Source of the DNA: Liopterus haemorrhoidalis
Lineage: Eukaryota > Arthropoda > Insecta > Coleoptera > Dytiscidae
Assembly (NCBI GenBank): GCA_963971575.1
Contig: OZ020611.1
Span: 27,387,279-27,451,278, forward strand
Direction: 5' to 3'
Length of the DNA: 64,000 nt
Positions 44,252-54,723 of the stretch are shown here, piece by piece. A model generated the notes under the pieces. The model did no database searches. It was not told the DNA's origin and was given only the letters and a program-made list of their open reading frames with translations. The position numbers and the translations under genes were made by a program. The first letter of the stretch is position 1, and each line of letters begins with the position of its first letter.

Positions 44252-45364
44252 CATACATTATCTTATTAGACACCGTCATCTTTGCTTTATTAGAAGTTTA
44301 TCAGATTTTTAAAAAATTCTTTAATTTTGTGTTGATGTTGGCCGAATTGTTATGAAAGTGTCTGAAAGTTCCTTCAGGTTCTGATGTAATAGATTGCCTC
44401 ACTTCATATATACATATTTCCTACTTTACATTTATAGAGAAGCAAATATTTTGTCTACTTGTATAGAACTAAGTTTCTATGTCCACATTGATATTTATTT
44501 AGCCAATTCACGCTAAATTACATTCCGACTTAATGTTATAACTCGTCACGGATTCAAAGAGAAATTTTCCCGTTTTTCCCGAATAATTTTTCTTGGGATT
44601 CGAAAAGAAAATCCCAAAAATTTCTAGAGAATTGGAGGGAAGAAATTTCCGCAAGAAAAAACTTATCCTAAAGCAGCAAGGATCCATTTTGAATAAAACC
44701 AAAGAACTGGTTTAATTTTGGAACGATCTACAGTCAACAGTAAGAAGAAATCAGGTAGTTGGAGACAATGTCCACGTCTGAGCTATGGTGATATTATAAT
44801 GTATAACCTAGTAAACTATTTAAGAAAATGGTAATGGTTTAGATGCTAAATATGAATGAAGTAAAGACTAATATTCTGATATAAAAATGTCAAAAGCTTC
44901 TACCTACATTGCTCGTACATAACTTTTCCACAAGTAATAACATGAGGTATATTAGACACGATATCTCATGTTTATGTTCTTCATAAACATGAAAATTTCA
45001 GACATCTACTATTGATTTATTACTTTGCGATCTAAATGTAAAATCAGCAGACACTTTTTTAAAAAGAGGATTTTATATTTTTCTATAAGGTTTTTTTAAC
45101 ATTTCATTAACACTTTAACTGTTTTATATGAACATATATATTCGTTTAACATAAATTTGCTTCAAATTAAAACATTAGATGTGTCCAGAATATTGTCAAA
45201 TTCTCTCGAAAAATTATTTTACTAACAATTCTCCTACTATTAGTGTACGTTCTTAAGTGTTTATTAAGGACAGTGTTTATCTGGAATTCTGCAATTCAGA
45301 CAGGAAGTTAGTAAGTCATAGTGGTGCAGTGTTATTTATTTGATTTTGCTGCGATTATATTTCG
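44252..45364. other. Unassigned sequence
   Basis: Apart from a short inverted area near 44555-44625 (TTTTCCCG/CGAAAAG), nothing is recognised. Confidence 0.4.
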
Positions 45365-45436
45365 ATGGATCGCTGGCTAAAGTCCGGATTGTTAAAAAAA
45401 GAGCTGCCAAAGTCTCCGTCTCAGAACGTCCAGTAG
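45365..45436 (+). pseudogene. Possible hAT transposase N-terminus
   Basis: ATG at 45365 gives MDRWLKSGLLKKELPKSPSQ, NVQ and a stop. The MD.WL..G.LK pattern is a common N terminus of hAT (ZBED-like) transposases. The remainder is replaced by family A sequence at 45480. With only 23 codons the assignment is weak. Confidence 0.35.
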
Positions 45437-45479
45437 ACGACAAGTGTGTTAAAATATTATAAATATAGTATTTCAATAG

Positions 45480-45705
45480 TTTTTACCGACCGCCAACATA
45501 TATAAGGGAGGTATTGTGATCATACCGATTTTGACATTTCGACAGTTCGATGGATCTCTACCAATTGAGGTCCCTACATAACGTTTTGACTATTTTTAGC
45601 ATGACGTCTGTCGGTCTGTCTGTCCGTCCGTCTGTCTGTCAGTCTGTCTGTCTGTCTGTCTGTCCGTCTGTCCATCTGTCTGTGTAAACGTTTAGAGAAA
45701 ATTCA
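45480..45705 (-). repeat. Family A, copy 3 (partial)
   Basis: TTTTTACCGACCGCCAACAT, GGGAGGTATTGTGATCATAC and the GTCT/GTCC microsatellite, then lost after GTGTAAACG. Orientation opposite to copy 1. Confidence 0.85.
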
Positions 45706-45867
45706 GCATCTCCGTAGCACTACGGATTTTTTACGTAGTATTGACGCCAGTGACGCAGCCAAGGAGGGACCAGCAGATTACACGGCGCTGCTCGGAGAGT
45801 TGAAAATAAAATTTGTTAACCACAACAGTAGTTAATTTTTAAATTACTTCATTGTTAACAATTGGCA

Positions 45868-46435
45868 TTTTTACCAACCGCCAACATATATAAGGGAGGT
45901 ATTGTGATCATACCAATTTTGACGTTTCGAGATTTCGATGGATCTCCACGAATTGAGGTTCCTACATAACTGTCTGTGTACACGTGCAGAGCAAATTCGG
46001 CTGAAAGAATTTTTATGAAACTTCATATTTAAGCTTCTGCCACTAATGGCACGAGTTGATCAACTTTTGGTAAAAATCAGTTGACTAAAAATGGGAGTTT
46101 ACTCGTATCGATTTTAAGATTTTTGTGAATATTTCACAACAGAAAAATATTTCGAAAAAATTTATTGAACAAAAGTTGCTATAAAAGCAATAACGAATAA
46201 CTTTTATTTGAGACGTTTTATGATAAAACGAAAAATTTCTAATAATTTCTGTAAAATTTTTCGAAATTTTTTCTCAATTTTTTGATATTTAAATGTAACG
46301 TTTCCATGGTCATGATAAATAATATCTCTGTTAGAAAATATTAGGCCAAGTTATTTCTACTCTGTTGCTAGAATGTAATTTATATAAGTACTTTATAATG
46401 GCGGTCGGTCCTGTGGTGGCCACAGCTGATTTTTT
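45868..46435 (-). repeat. Family A, copy 4 (microsatellite deleted)
   Basis: Full flanks from TTTTTACCAACCGCC to CCACAGCTGATTTTTT, but the CAGACGGA tract and neighbouring bases are reduced to a single CTGTCTGTG. Confidence 0.9.
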
Positions 46436-46462
46436 CTTATGCTTTAAGACTTATGGATTAAG

Positions 46463-46960
46463 TTTTTACCAACCGCTACACACATATACATACATATAAG
46501 GGAGGTATTGTGATCATACCGATTTTGACATTTTTAAATTTCGATGGATGTCCACGAATTGATGTTCCTACATAATGTTTTTACTATTTTTAGCATGATG
46601 TCTGTCGGCCTGTCTGTATGTCTGTCTGTCGGTCCTTGGACACGTGTAAAGCGAATTTAGCTAAACGAATTTTTATGAAACTTCAGTTTTAAGCTTCTCA
46701 CAACAATGGTATCATGATAATCAACTTTTGGTAAAAAGCGGTCATCTAGAAATGGAAGATTTTTGGCGGTCAGTCCTGTTGTCACGTTATTTTTACTTTA
46801 TTTTTATTATAGTAATAATACTTATTAAGTATTTATTTTGTCATACGTATATGTAATGTTTCCACGGTTATGGTAAATCATTTCTGTGTTAGAGAGTATT
46901 TTGTCTAAGTACCTATTTTGTGATGGCGTTCGGTCTTGTGGTGGCCATAGCTGATTTTTT
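46463..46960 (-). repeat. Family A, copy 5 (diverged)
   Basis: TTTTTACCAACCGC to CATAGCTGATTTTTT with internal deletions; clearly older than copies 4 and 6. Confidence 0.85.
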
Positions 46961-47137
46961 ATTAATATTCTTGCTTTTAACTAACAAAGCATTCTTACAT
47001 TTTGCTCAGTTTATAGTCCGTACCAGATAACTTTTCAAGATAAGCATAAAACAATTATCCTGTATCGATCAACTGAGAAATTTATTTCCAGAACATATCA
47101 CACGTCAAGATCCACTAAAATATATATAAATATATGC

Positions 47138-47316
47138 CAGTGGTGTACGCATAGGGGGGAATTAGGGGAATAAATCGTCTCCCTCCGAAAATTCGAAAAG
47201 AAATAAAATTATAATTACCCCATTTCAAGATTGCTCGCATTCTCAATAAGTATAAATTCCGATGTTGTGAAAAATCCCCCCCCCCCCGCCGAAATATATT
47301 TCTGCGTACACCACTG
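47138..47316. mobile_element. hAT-like MITE (CAGTGGTGTACGCA ends)
   Basis: Inverted ends CAGTGGTGTACGCA and its exact inverse TGCGTACACCACTG. The flanking 8-mers (ATATATGC/TATATAGA) match poorly. A C/G run (CCCCCCCCCCCCG) near 47276 faces GGGGGG at 47153. Non-coding. Confidence 0.7.
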
Positions 47317-47473
47317 TATATAGAAACGGTAGTGCTTCGCGACGAATTATTCTCGTGAAAAGTGTTCTGCGGCTCAAAAAGTTTGCAGTGATGCACACGG
47401 TTATAAAATGGATAGTACGGCTCGGAATTGTTGATGCGGTAAATTTTTTGAGAAATATCGAATTATTTGTTTC

Positions 47474-48063
47474 TTTTTACCGACCGCCAACATATATATG
47501 GGAGGTATTGTGATCATACCGATTTTGACATTTCGAGATTTCAATGGATCTCCACGAATTGAGGTCCCTACATAACGTTTTGACTATTTTTAGCATGATT
47601 TCTGTCTGTCTGTCTGTCCGTCTGTCCGTCTGTCCGTCTGTCTGTGTACACGTGCAGAGCAAATTAAGCTGAAAGGATTTTTATGAAACTGTATATTTAA
47701 GCTTTTGACATCAATGACACGAGTTGATCAACTTTTGGTAAAAATCGGTTGGGAGTTTACTCGTGTCGATTTTAAGATTTTTGCGAACATTTAGTAACAG
47801 AAAAATATTTCGAAAAAATTTATTGAACAAAAGTTGCTATAAATGCAATAACTAATAACTTTTTTGATAAAACGGAAAATTTCGACAAATTTTTGTAAAG
47901 TCTCAATTTTTTCATACTTATATGTAACGTTTCCATGGTCATAATAAATAATATCTCTGTTAGAAAATATTAGGCTAAGTTATTTCTACTCTGCTGCTAG
48001 AATGTATTTTATACAAGTACTTTACGATGGTGGTCGGTCCTGTGGTCGGTCAGCTGATTTTTT
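47474..48063 (-). repeat. Family A, copy 6
   Basis: TTTTTACCGACCGCCAACAT to GTCAGCTGATTTTTTA with a short microsatellite (47602-47645). The 61-codon open frame over it is the translated repeat. Confidence 0.9.
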
Positions 48064-48144
48064 AAATATATTATAGTAACTATTTTATATATTAGCATAT
48101 AATACTTATGTTGCCACACGAAAAATAATAATGTAGGGTGTAGT

Positions 48145-48420
48145 AAAGATTCCACCAAAGATGCCTTAGGACGATATTGAGAGTCAAATAGCAAGACTAT
48201 GTGCCGACCACATAAGTTTTGGCTAAAGCTGATATCGTCAATATTGAGGCCATGCTGCACCAAATTCAGGTGCGGTTGGTTGGATACGTCATAAGAAAGC
48301 CAAATACAAGGCTATCGAAAAGATTACTGTACTCAGAGTTAGAAGGAGGTTGTAGAGGTGTAGCAGCTCCTAAGCAACGCTACAAACACAAGCTAAAAAA
48401 TTTATCTGAAGTATGAATCT
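48145..48420 (+). pseudogene. LINE C-terminal fragment (RTE-like)
   Basis: Reads QRCLRTILRVK, stop, AKADIVNIEAMLHQIQVRLV and GYVIRKPNTRLSKRLLYSEL, then GVAAPKQRYKHKLKNL. The order RCLR.I...I.....I.....L.W.GHV.R....R..KQLLYGEL..G...RG.PK.R.KD.LK is a widespread C-terminal signature of LINE polyproteins. One internal stop; only this segment remains. Confidence 0.7.
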
Positions 48421-48788
48421 TCACACATTTCTGGGTTGCCTCTATTTGGGATGCCAAAACAAATATTATGTCAAAATATTTTTTTATGAATTTTAATTCG
48501 AATGCCTAATACCATTATTTAAGTTTCTAAATATGTTATTTATATAGCAAGGTTCAGTAAGATTTTTAAAATTGCGCCTATGGCTTCCATTGGTTGCTTA
48601 TATCATAAGTGCCGCCCTCTGATTTCGTCAAACAAAATTAAATTATAATTTCAACACTTCCCACTGGTTATTAAATTTACGCTTTTAAAAAATAAATGCA
48701 ACATTTACCAAAATATAACTAGAATTTTGACAAAATAATTTAAACAAAATAAAAATGCAAAAAAAAAACAGAAAAAAATAAAATTAAA

Positions 48789-48862
48789 AGGATTCGAACT
48801 CTGCAACGTTCGCACTGCAAATTACAAAGTGCATCACAAAACCAACTGAGCTACTAGAGTTA
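48789..48862 (-). other. tRNA-like module of a family B copy
   Basis: The minus strand reads TAGTAGCTCAGTTGGTTTTG, a nearly canonical D-arm/A-box region, and ends GAGTTCGAATCC, a canonical B box. It is the most tRNA-like of the four family B modules. Confidence 0.8.
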
Positions 48863-48906
48863 CTGATCTAGACTCTAGATCAGTAACACTCTAGGTCCTA
48901 GAGTGT
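48859..48906. repeat. Two adjoining perfect hairpins
   Basis: GTTACTGATCTAGA (48859-48872) pairs perfectly with 48874-48887 around one base. ACACTCTAGG (48886-48895) pairs perfectly with 48897-48906 around one base. Other family B copies lack this segment. Confidence 0.9.
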
Positions 48907-49124
48907 TACATAACGAATTAAATATTTAACATATTTTAGTTAAAAACACAAAAAATGCGTTATTTTCCGAAAACATAATCTGATCCAAAATTCCTGTTGT
49001 ACTATTCCGGTTCACACCAATGTACATTACTTAGAATTTTTTTAGATTTTTAGTTTCAACCATCTGGGCTACAGGGTGTGGGACAAATTTTTTTTTAAAA
49101 AAGCTATTACTTTTTACAATTATT

Positions 49125-49932
49125 TTACAAAAAAAAAAAAAAAAACAAATGTTTGATCAAACTACCATTATTGTCTACACATTTTCTCATTCTTAATAAA
49201 AACTCTTCCGTCGCCCTTATAAGAGTACACTCTTGGATATCCCGGATTGCACTTCTAACCCTTTCTTCTAAATCTTCTATCGTCGTTGGTGTTGTCCGAT
49301 ACACTCTATCTTTTAAATACCCCCAAACGAAAATATCCAATGGCGTGAGATCCGGCGATCGTGCAGGCCAGGGATTAAGTGAATGTGTTCCAATCCATTT
49401 GTCTGGGTATTGGCCATTTAAATAGGCACACACGTTTCTAGCGTTATGAGCTGGTGCTCCATCTTTTTGGAACCACATTCCTATCCTCAGCAAGTGGTAA
49501 ATCATCCAACAAATCCTCCACTTCATTTTGTAAAAAATTTAAATACCTGTTAGCTCTCAGTTTATTTTAGAGATATTTTGTTTCCTTTTTTATTGTTTTC
49601 AAAGCTTGCTACGTTCAACTTTGTAAAACTTATGTTGATTATTATTTTGTAAATAAATGGTCGCCATTTTGAAATGGTTAACATAAAAATATGACTTTTT
49701 GGTGTCATTGTAAAGCTAATTTAATGTACTTTTAGGAAAAAAATATAAAATTATCGATTCCCTATGCTAGATCAAAAGTTGACATCATTTCCGGTGAAAC
49801 TGGAAGTGCCTCAGAATTCTTATAGTAACCTTTAGATGGGCCTTATCTAGTTTAACTTTTGTTCTGAAGATTTTTTGTATCTTTACAAATAAAGGAGATT
49901 TTCGGGGTGCCCCGTTTCAAAAAAACACCTGT

Positions 49933-49933
<1 letters not shown>
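49125..49933 (-). pseudogene. DD41D mariner-type transposase, C-terminal half
   Basis: The minus strand reads (after LRANRYLNFLQNEVEDLLDD and one frameshift) MWFQKDGAPAHNARNVCAYL, then WPARSPDLTPLDIFVWGYLK, with 41 residues between the two Asp, and a tail ending FLLRMRKCVDNNG. The N-terminal half is missing. At the far end, CGGGGTGCCCCGTTTC and ACACCTGTAG (49895-49933) resemble a mariner terminus beginning TACAGGTG in reverse, followed by (AT)n. Confidence 0.8.
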
Positions 49934-49935
<2 letters not shown>

Positions 49936-50027
<92 letters not shown>

Positions 50028-50204
50028 AGCGAAAATATAATTATGCAACATTTACACTTATTAACGATCGTAGGGTGCTATATCGTTGCCAAGGCATATT
50101 GGTTTATGTAAATAGAATAGTAGAAAATATATCATTGATGTGTGAGACGTATTAGTTGATCAATAAAATCATGTCTTATTATTCATAAAATACCTTTTTT
50201 ATTA

Positions 50205-50262
<58 letters not shown>
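49936..50262. repeat. Paired (AT)n microsatellites
   Basis: (AT)n at 49936-50024 (about 44 units) and 50207-50262 (about 28 units), with 180 bp of unassigned sequence between. Confidence 0.95.
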
Positions 50263-50265
<3 letters not shown>

Positions 50266-51164
50266 GTAGAGTATTAAATGAAAGCTCGAACTATTTCAAT
50301 TAAAATGAATATTGTTTTCCAAACAAATATTCAGTATTCAGTCTTTTTATGGTCTTCCTTTACTTACAAACTACTTGAAATGTGCGGAAAATCACATTTC
50401 ACATAAATTTTTATTATAATTGGGTGAAATAATCAAGTTTTTGCTATAATAACCTATTAAAGTCAAAGTTATTGTATTTCCAGGTATAGTAATAATCACA
50501 AAAAGAATCCGACACTTAAAATTGATTTTCAGAGTGCCACAAATAACTAATAGGAAATATTGAAAAGAAACACTGTTATTCAATTATAAAAATAATTTCC
50601 ACTCGGAAAATCCACTTTAATTTTCTATTATCTATCTTTCACAATCTCTCATGCAAACCTATAAATCTTTTCATTGAAATTTTTATAAAAATCAAAGCTC
50701 GCGTAAGTTTTCAAAGAGCTTTTCAGATATTCTTTTATGACCTTATTCCGGTTCTTTAAAATGTAAGATATTATGGGTTTAGTAATGTAAATTATATATT
50801 TCCTTGGTTGGCAAATGTCAAAGATTGTAATCTGATTTGTAAACGAATCAAGAAATATTGGAAAAATTGTAATGTAAATACTATGACAGGTTTATATATT
50901 TTCCTGTAATTTATAGGAAAATAATAGTTTCATAAGAAGAGTTTATTTAGATTGTAAAAAACTTATATTGACATATGTCAGCAGTAAGTTTTTATTTTTT
51001 ATTGTCTGTTCAACATAATTTCAAAAATGTTGAAATGCGGCCTGCGACTTTAAAAGGTTGCCGTCCTGCTTTAGATTGAACACAATATAACAAGAATTAT
51101 TACCAGATAAATAAATACAATATATAATGTTATTTTTAATAATTACTCAACAGTTCCAACCTAA
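50263..51164. other. Unassigned sequence with a family B right end
   Basis: ACTACTTGAAATGTGCGGAA and AATCACATTTCACAT at about 50369-50404 resemble a diverged family B right terminus on the plus strand. The remainder shows nothing recognisable. Confidence 0.4.
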
Positions 51165-51350
51165 AAAAATTCAGTGTGAATTTTCACACATTTCAGGCTT
51201 TTCTAGGTATTTAATAAGTATAAGATGTCAACAGAATGCTAGATGTCTAGGATAATATTTTTTCTATAACCACCCTTATAAAATAAAACCCTTATAACGT
51301 CCCTCATGTGTCTGCCTGTATAGTATAAATTGTAGCCAAACGGCTGCCCA
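51165..51350 (-). repeat. Family B mosaic fragment
   Basis: Right-end sequence in reverse (GTGTGAATTTTCACACATTT at 51176) is followed at about 51280 by left-end sequence in forward orientation (CCCTTATAACGTC...AAATTGTAGCCAAACGGCTG), so the ends of two copies are joined by deletion or rearrangement. Confidence 0.6.
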
Positions 51351-51423
51351 ACCAGTCGATCGCGGCGTGATTTTAAGTAGATCTTAAAATCAAACAAAAA
51401 CACTAGTAGAAAAAAAAAAACAC

Positions 51424-51913
51424 GGATCTCCACGAATTGAGGTCCCTACATAATGTTTTGACTATTTTTAGCATGATGTCTGCCGGTCGGTCTGTCTGTC
51501 GGTCTGTGTACACTTGCAGAGCAAATTTGGCTAAAAGGATTTTTATGAAACTTCATATTTAAGCTTTTGACATCAATGGCACAAGTTGATCAACTTTTTC
51601 ATAACAAAAAAATATTTAAAAAAAAATTATTTAACAAAAGTTGCTATAAAAGCAATAACTTACAATTTTTATTTGAGACACTTTTTGATAAAACGAAAAA
51701 AATTTGAAAAAATCTTTTTTTTTTTAATTTCTATTTCTATTTCTAAAAGTATCTATTTTTTCATACTTATATGTAACGTTTCCATGGTCATGAGAAATAA
51801 TATCTCTGTTAGAAAATATTGGGCCAAGTTATTTCTACTCTGCTGCTAGAATGTATTTTATATAAGTATTTTGTGATGGCGGTCGGTTATGTGGTGGCCA
51901 CAACAGATTTTTT
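51424..51913 (-). repeat. Family A, copy 7 (left end missing)
   Basis: Begins inside the family at GGATCTCCACGAATTGAGG and runs to CCACAACAGATTTTTT. The tract AAAAAAAAAAACAC precedes it. Confidence 0.9.
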
Positions 51914-52606
51914 ATTACTTCTGTTCCGAAATATGAAGGCACCAAAAGGCGCTTTATATTTCTGCGCTTAAGACAGGAGCCACACTGGCCATACCCTAGT
52001 TACTTTGAAAGAACCTATAGATATTCAGTTTGTGAAGTTCATAAAAGTCACCTAAAGCAATTCTGTTAGGCAGCGGGAAAATAATGCGGTGTTACTGGCT
52101 TGAAACCTTAAATCAAATCGCCTATAAAGAAGTAAAAGCAATAACGTTAGTAATACGTAATAACTTTAACACAAAATTACGTCCAAGATTTATAGTAAAG
52201 GGTACAAGATGCAATATATCGTGCAATAAAATTTGCGCATCATAATTAACTATCTATTGCAGCTGGTAAACATTGCGAGATTACCGTGTAATCGTGATAA
52301 GAACACACAAATTGAAGCACAAGCGGTTAGTTGTAGACTGCAGACATGAAGTGTATTACGCTTAGATGTAGTAGATGCGATCGTAGTGTATACCATAGTC
52401 GAGCGCAATCATGCCTGGGTAACCATTTACCGTCATGCAAACGTACAACGCCCGCCTGCTCTCCGATCTCTGTAATTATATCACACAGTCATATCGCAGA
52501 TACAGCTCACGTCAAACCAAATACTATGCTATCTATATGCATTTACTCTTCATCACTGAACAGAATTATTAATTTAGGATATCACTATTTGACTTTTTAG
52601 TCAATA
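51914..52606. other. Unassigned, less A+T-rich sequence
   Basis: Composition is more balanced than most of the window (for example CCTGGGTAACCATTTACCGT). An 84-codon frame at 52346-52600 starts MKCITLRCSRCDRSVYHSRA but matches nothing I know. It may be unique host DNA. Confidence 0.35.
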
Positions 52607-52608
52607 TA

Positions 52609-53918
52609 CAAGGTGTCTCAAAATAAATTTTATATTTATTTAGCTTACTGCGTGAACGCAACGTATCCGAGGGGCGCGGGGGTTATGTCAATCGGTAGCC
52701 TGGCTCTTGGGAATTCAGCCGCTATGGAGCGTTTCTCGGGAGCAGACCGCGCGTTATGCGTGCGAGAGTTTTACAAAAACGGTGATTCGGCGACTGTAGC
52801 GCGTAGAAAATTCTGCAGTATTCGAGGTTTTCGCCACTTAAATGATGCGCCAAGCATTCCTCTCATTCGACATTGGATAAAAAAGTTTGAAGAGACTGGT
52901 ACAACGCTGGATAAATCAAAATCCGGGCGACCTAGGTCATCAAGAACGGTAGAAAACGTGGAGAATGTTAATCAGTCTGTTCGTGACGACCCGAACCTTT
53001 CAATTCGGAAGCGCGCAAGTGCTTTAAATGTGCATAGTTCATCATTACATCGCATTATGCACAAAGACCTAAAGCTGCACCCCTACAAAATTCAATTGGT
53101 GCAAGAATTAAAGCCCCAAGATGCCAGTCAGAGGCTTAAATTCGTAAATCAGGTGATTGAGCGATTTTCAACGTTTACCAACATTTTGTTTTCGGATGAA
53201 GCTCATTTTCATCTTAATGGCCACGTAAATAAGCAAAACTGCCGCTACTGGAGTGCAACGAATCCGAAACGCAAACATCAGAAACCCCTACATTCGCCTA
53301 AAGTGACCGTATGGGCTGCGATGTCGGCGCGAGGAATTATCGGCCCTTACTTTTTTGAAGACGAAAGGGGGCGTGCAGTTACAGTGAATTCAGAGCGTTA
53401 TGTGGAGATGTTAGACAACTTCTTGGTACCTGAACTGCAAAATTTTCCTGGCTATAACCAAAGAACATGGTTCCAACAGGACGGAGCAACTTCACACACG
53501 TCCAATATGTCTCTGCCACGTGTTCGTGAAATTTTCTCAGGCAAATTGATCTCCCGGAGAGGTGACATAAATTGGCCTCCACGCAGTCCAGATTTAACCC
53601 CTATGGACTTTTTCCTATGGGGTTATCTTAAATCTAAAGTTTACGCCAATAAACCGACTTCACTGGCGCATTTGAAAGAAAATATCCGTCACGAAATGGC
53701 AGCCATCCCTGAGTCCACCTGCCGAGACGTCATAAGTAATTTTACTGTTCGATTAAATGAGTGCCGAGAACACGAGGGTCTACATTTAGACGATATTATT
53801 TTTAAGAAATAAATCCCCAAAAAGTGTATTTTAATAATTAATAAACATTTTTTCTATATATGGCTTACTTTTTTTTCAATCGATCCACTAAATATAAAAT
53901 TTCATTTGAGACACCTTG
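52609..53918 (+). mobile_element. Complete DD41D (rosa-like) mariner-type element
   Basis: TIRs CAAGGTGTCTCAAAATAAAT and, in reverse, CAAGGTGTCTCAAATGAAAT (about 30 bases), flanked by TA at 52607-52608 and 53919-53920. At 1,310 bp it has the size of a complete mariner-group element and contains an uninterrupted transposase gene. A deleted sibling of very high identity lies at 21462-22388. This is the only element in the window that might still be autonomous. Confidence 0.95.
52724..53812 (+). CDS. Transposase, Tc1/mariner superfamily, DD41D type
   Basis: A 362-codon protein that would cut and rejoin its own element at TA sites in the nucleus. I chose ATG at 52724 (MERFSGADRALCVREFYKN) because upstream codons extend into the TIR and open only with GTG; ATG at 52685 is the alternative. 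Domains in order: helix-turn-helix (about residues 1-55, SIPLIRHWIKKFEETG), GRPRSSRT linker, second helix-turn-helix (about 75-110, NLSIRKRASALNVHSSSLHR), then the RNase H-like core with FSDEAHFHLNG (first Asp, near residue 161), WFQQDGATSHTSN (second Asp) and WPPRSPDLTPMDFFLWGYLK. 41 residues separate the second Asp from the Asp of TPMD, the spacing described for rosa-type elements. No stop or frameshift. Whether it is expressed is unknown. Confidence 0.93.
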   Translation: MERFSGADRALCVREFYKNGDSATVARRKFCSIRGFRHLNDAPSIPLIRHWIKKFEETGTTLDKSKSGRPRSSRTVENVENVNQSVRDDPNLSIRKRASALNVHSSSLHRIMHKDLKLHPYKIQLVQELKPQDASQRLKFVNQVIERFSTFTNILFSDEAHFHLNGHVNKQNCRYWSATNPKRKHQKPLHSPKVTVWAAMSARGIIGPYFFEDERGRAVTVNSERYVEMLDNFLVPELQNFPGYNQRTWFQQDGATSHTSNMSLPRVREIFSGKLISRRGDINWPPRSPDLTPMDFFLWGYLKSKVYANKPTSLAHLKENIRHEMAAIPESTCRDVISNFTVRLNECREHEGLHLDDIIFKK

Positions 53919-53920
53919 TA

Positions 53921-54142
53921 CTACGTTCTAAGCTTGAATGACTTTTATCGAAGTACAAGCGGCCAAACTTCTCGGGGCCGGGCGTGAAACATGCGCGTGA
54001 AATTTGTAGTGGGGATTATAACTTTGGCGAATTGCGTTATTTCCTACACACGCTATTACAGTCAAGTGCATAAGCGCAACATTCAAAATATATTAAATAT
54101 TTAAAATCATGGAGACAAAAGGCAAACTAGGTGGACGTGTTA
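53921..54142. other. Unassigned, moderately G+C-rich sequence
   Basis: CTTCTCGGGGCCGGGCGTGA around 53970 stands out from the A+T-rich surroundings. No gene. Confidence 0.35.
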
Positions 54143-54146
54143 TTAA

Positions 54147-54719
54147 CCCTTACGTTACGGTGTCCTTTGGTTGCGGTGTGTGGTACAAATGTACCCCATT
54201 TTTATTTTATCGTAAATAAATAATTTATTAATAATTTGTATTTAGGTATACACGTTTATATTAAACATGTTTTTTAGATGAAATTACAATATTTTCAATT
54301 GCAATGTTTTCATACGTTTAACATTCATAAAATCCTGTTTCATACTAACCAACTAAATTTTTAGCAAAGCATAGTATACGCCCAACCTGATACGTCCGTC
54401 CTGTCCGACGTCCAGATTCAGACTGAAGTGGGTACTTAGGCGGTAGCTGCTTTGCAAAAATCAGGGAATTCATCGGAGTCGACCCCGCCCTTTACTTAAA
54501 AATAACCAATAAAATTCATGAAAAATAAATTAATTAATATTTGGTGTTTAAAATAAAAAATGAAAAAAATATTTACCTACATTGTTTCATAAGTAGGTAA
54601 ATAAAGTATTTATGGTATTTATAAAACTCAAGAACTATTATTTTATTAAAATTTTGTGGGGTACATTTTAAGTAGCAATTTTAAGTAGCTTGTTAAGTAA
54701 CTCTTACGGAGCGTAAGAG
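54147..54719. mobile_element. piggyBac-type MITE, second family
   Basis: TTAA at 54143-54146 and 54720-54723 flank inverted ends CCCTTACGTTACGG and, in reverse, CTCTTACGCTCCG. Subterminal GGTACAAATGTACCCC and GTGGGGTACATTTTAAGTAG form a second inverted pair. At the right end AACTCTTACG/CGTAAGAGTT makes a local hairpin. The 573-bp interior is non-coding. Confidence 0.75.
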
Positions 54720-54723
54720 TTAA

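Larger units (their letters stand above)
48411..49097 (-). repeat. Family B element, truncated at its left end, with tRNA-like module
   Basis: The right end (AATGTGTGAAGATTCATACT) lies at 48411-48440 and the element runs to GTAGCCCAGATGG...TTTGTCCCACACCCTG at 49097, where mariner sequence begins. The tRNA-like module is at 48789-48862 and a hairpin insertion at 48859-48906. Confidence 0.85.

Noticed and set aside
52346..52600. 84-codon frame as a host gene
   Set aside because: No recognisable domain, splice signal or family; it is near chance length for this less A+T-rich stretch.
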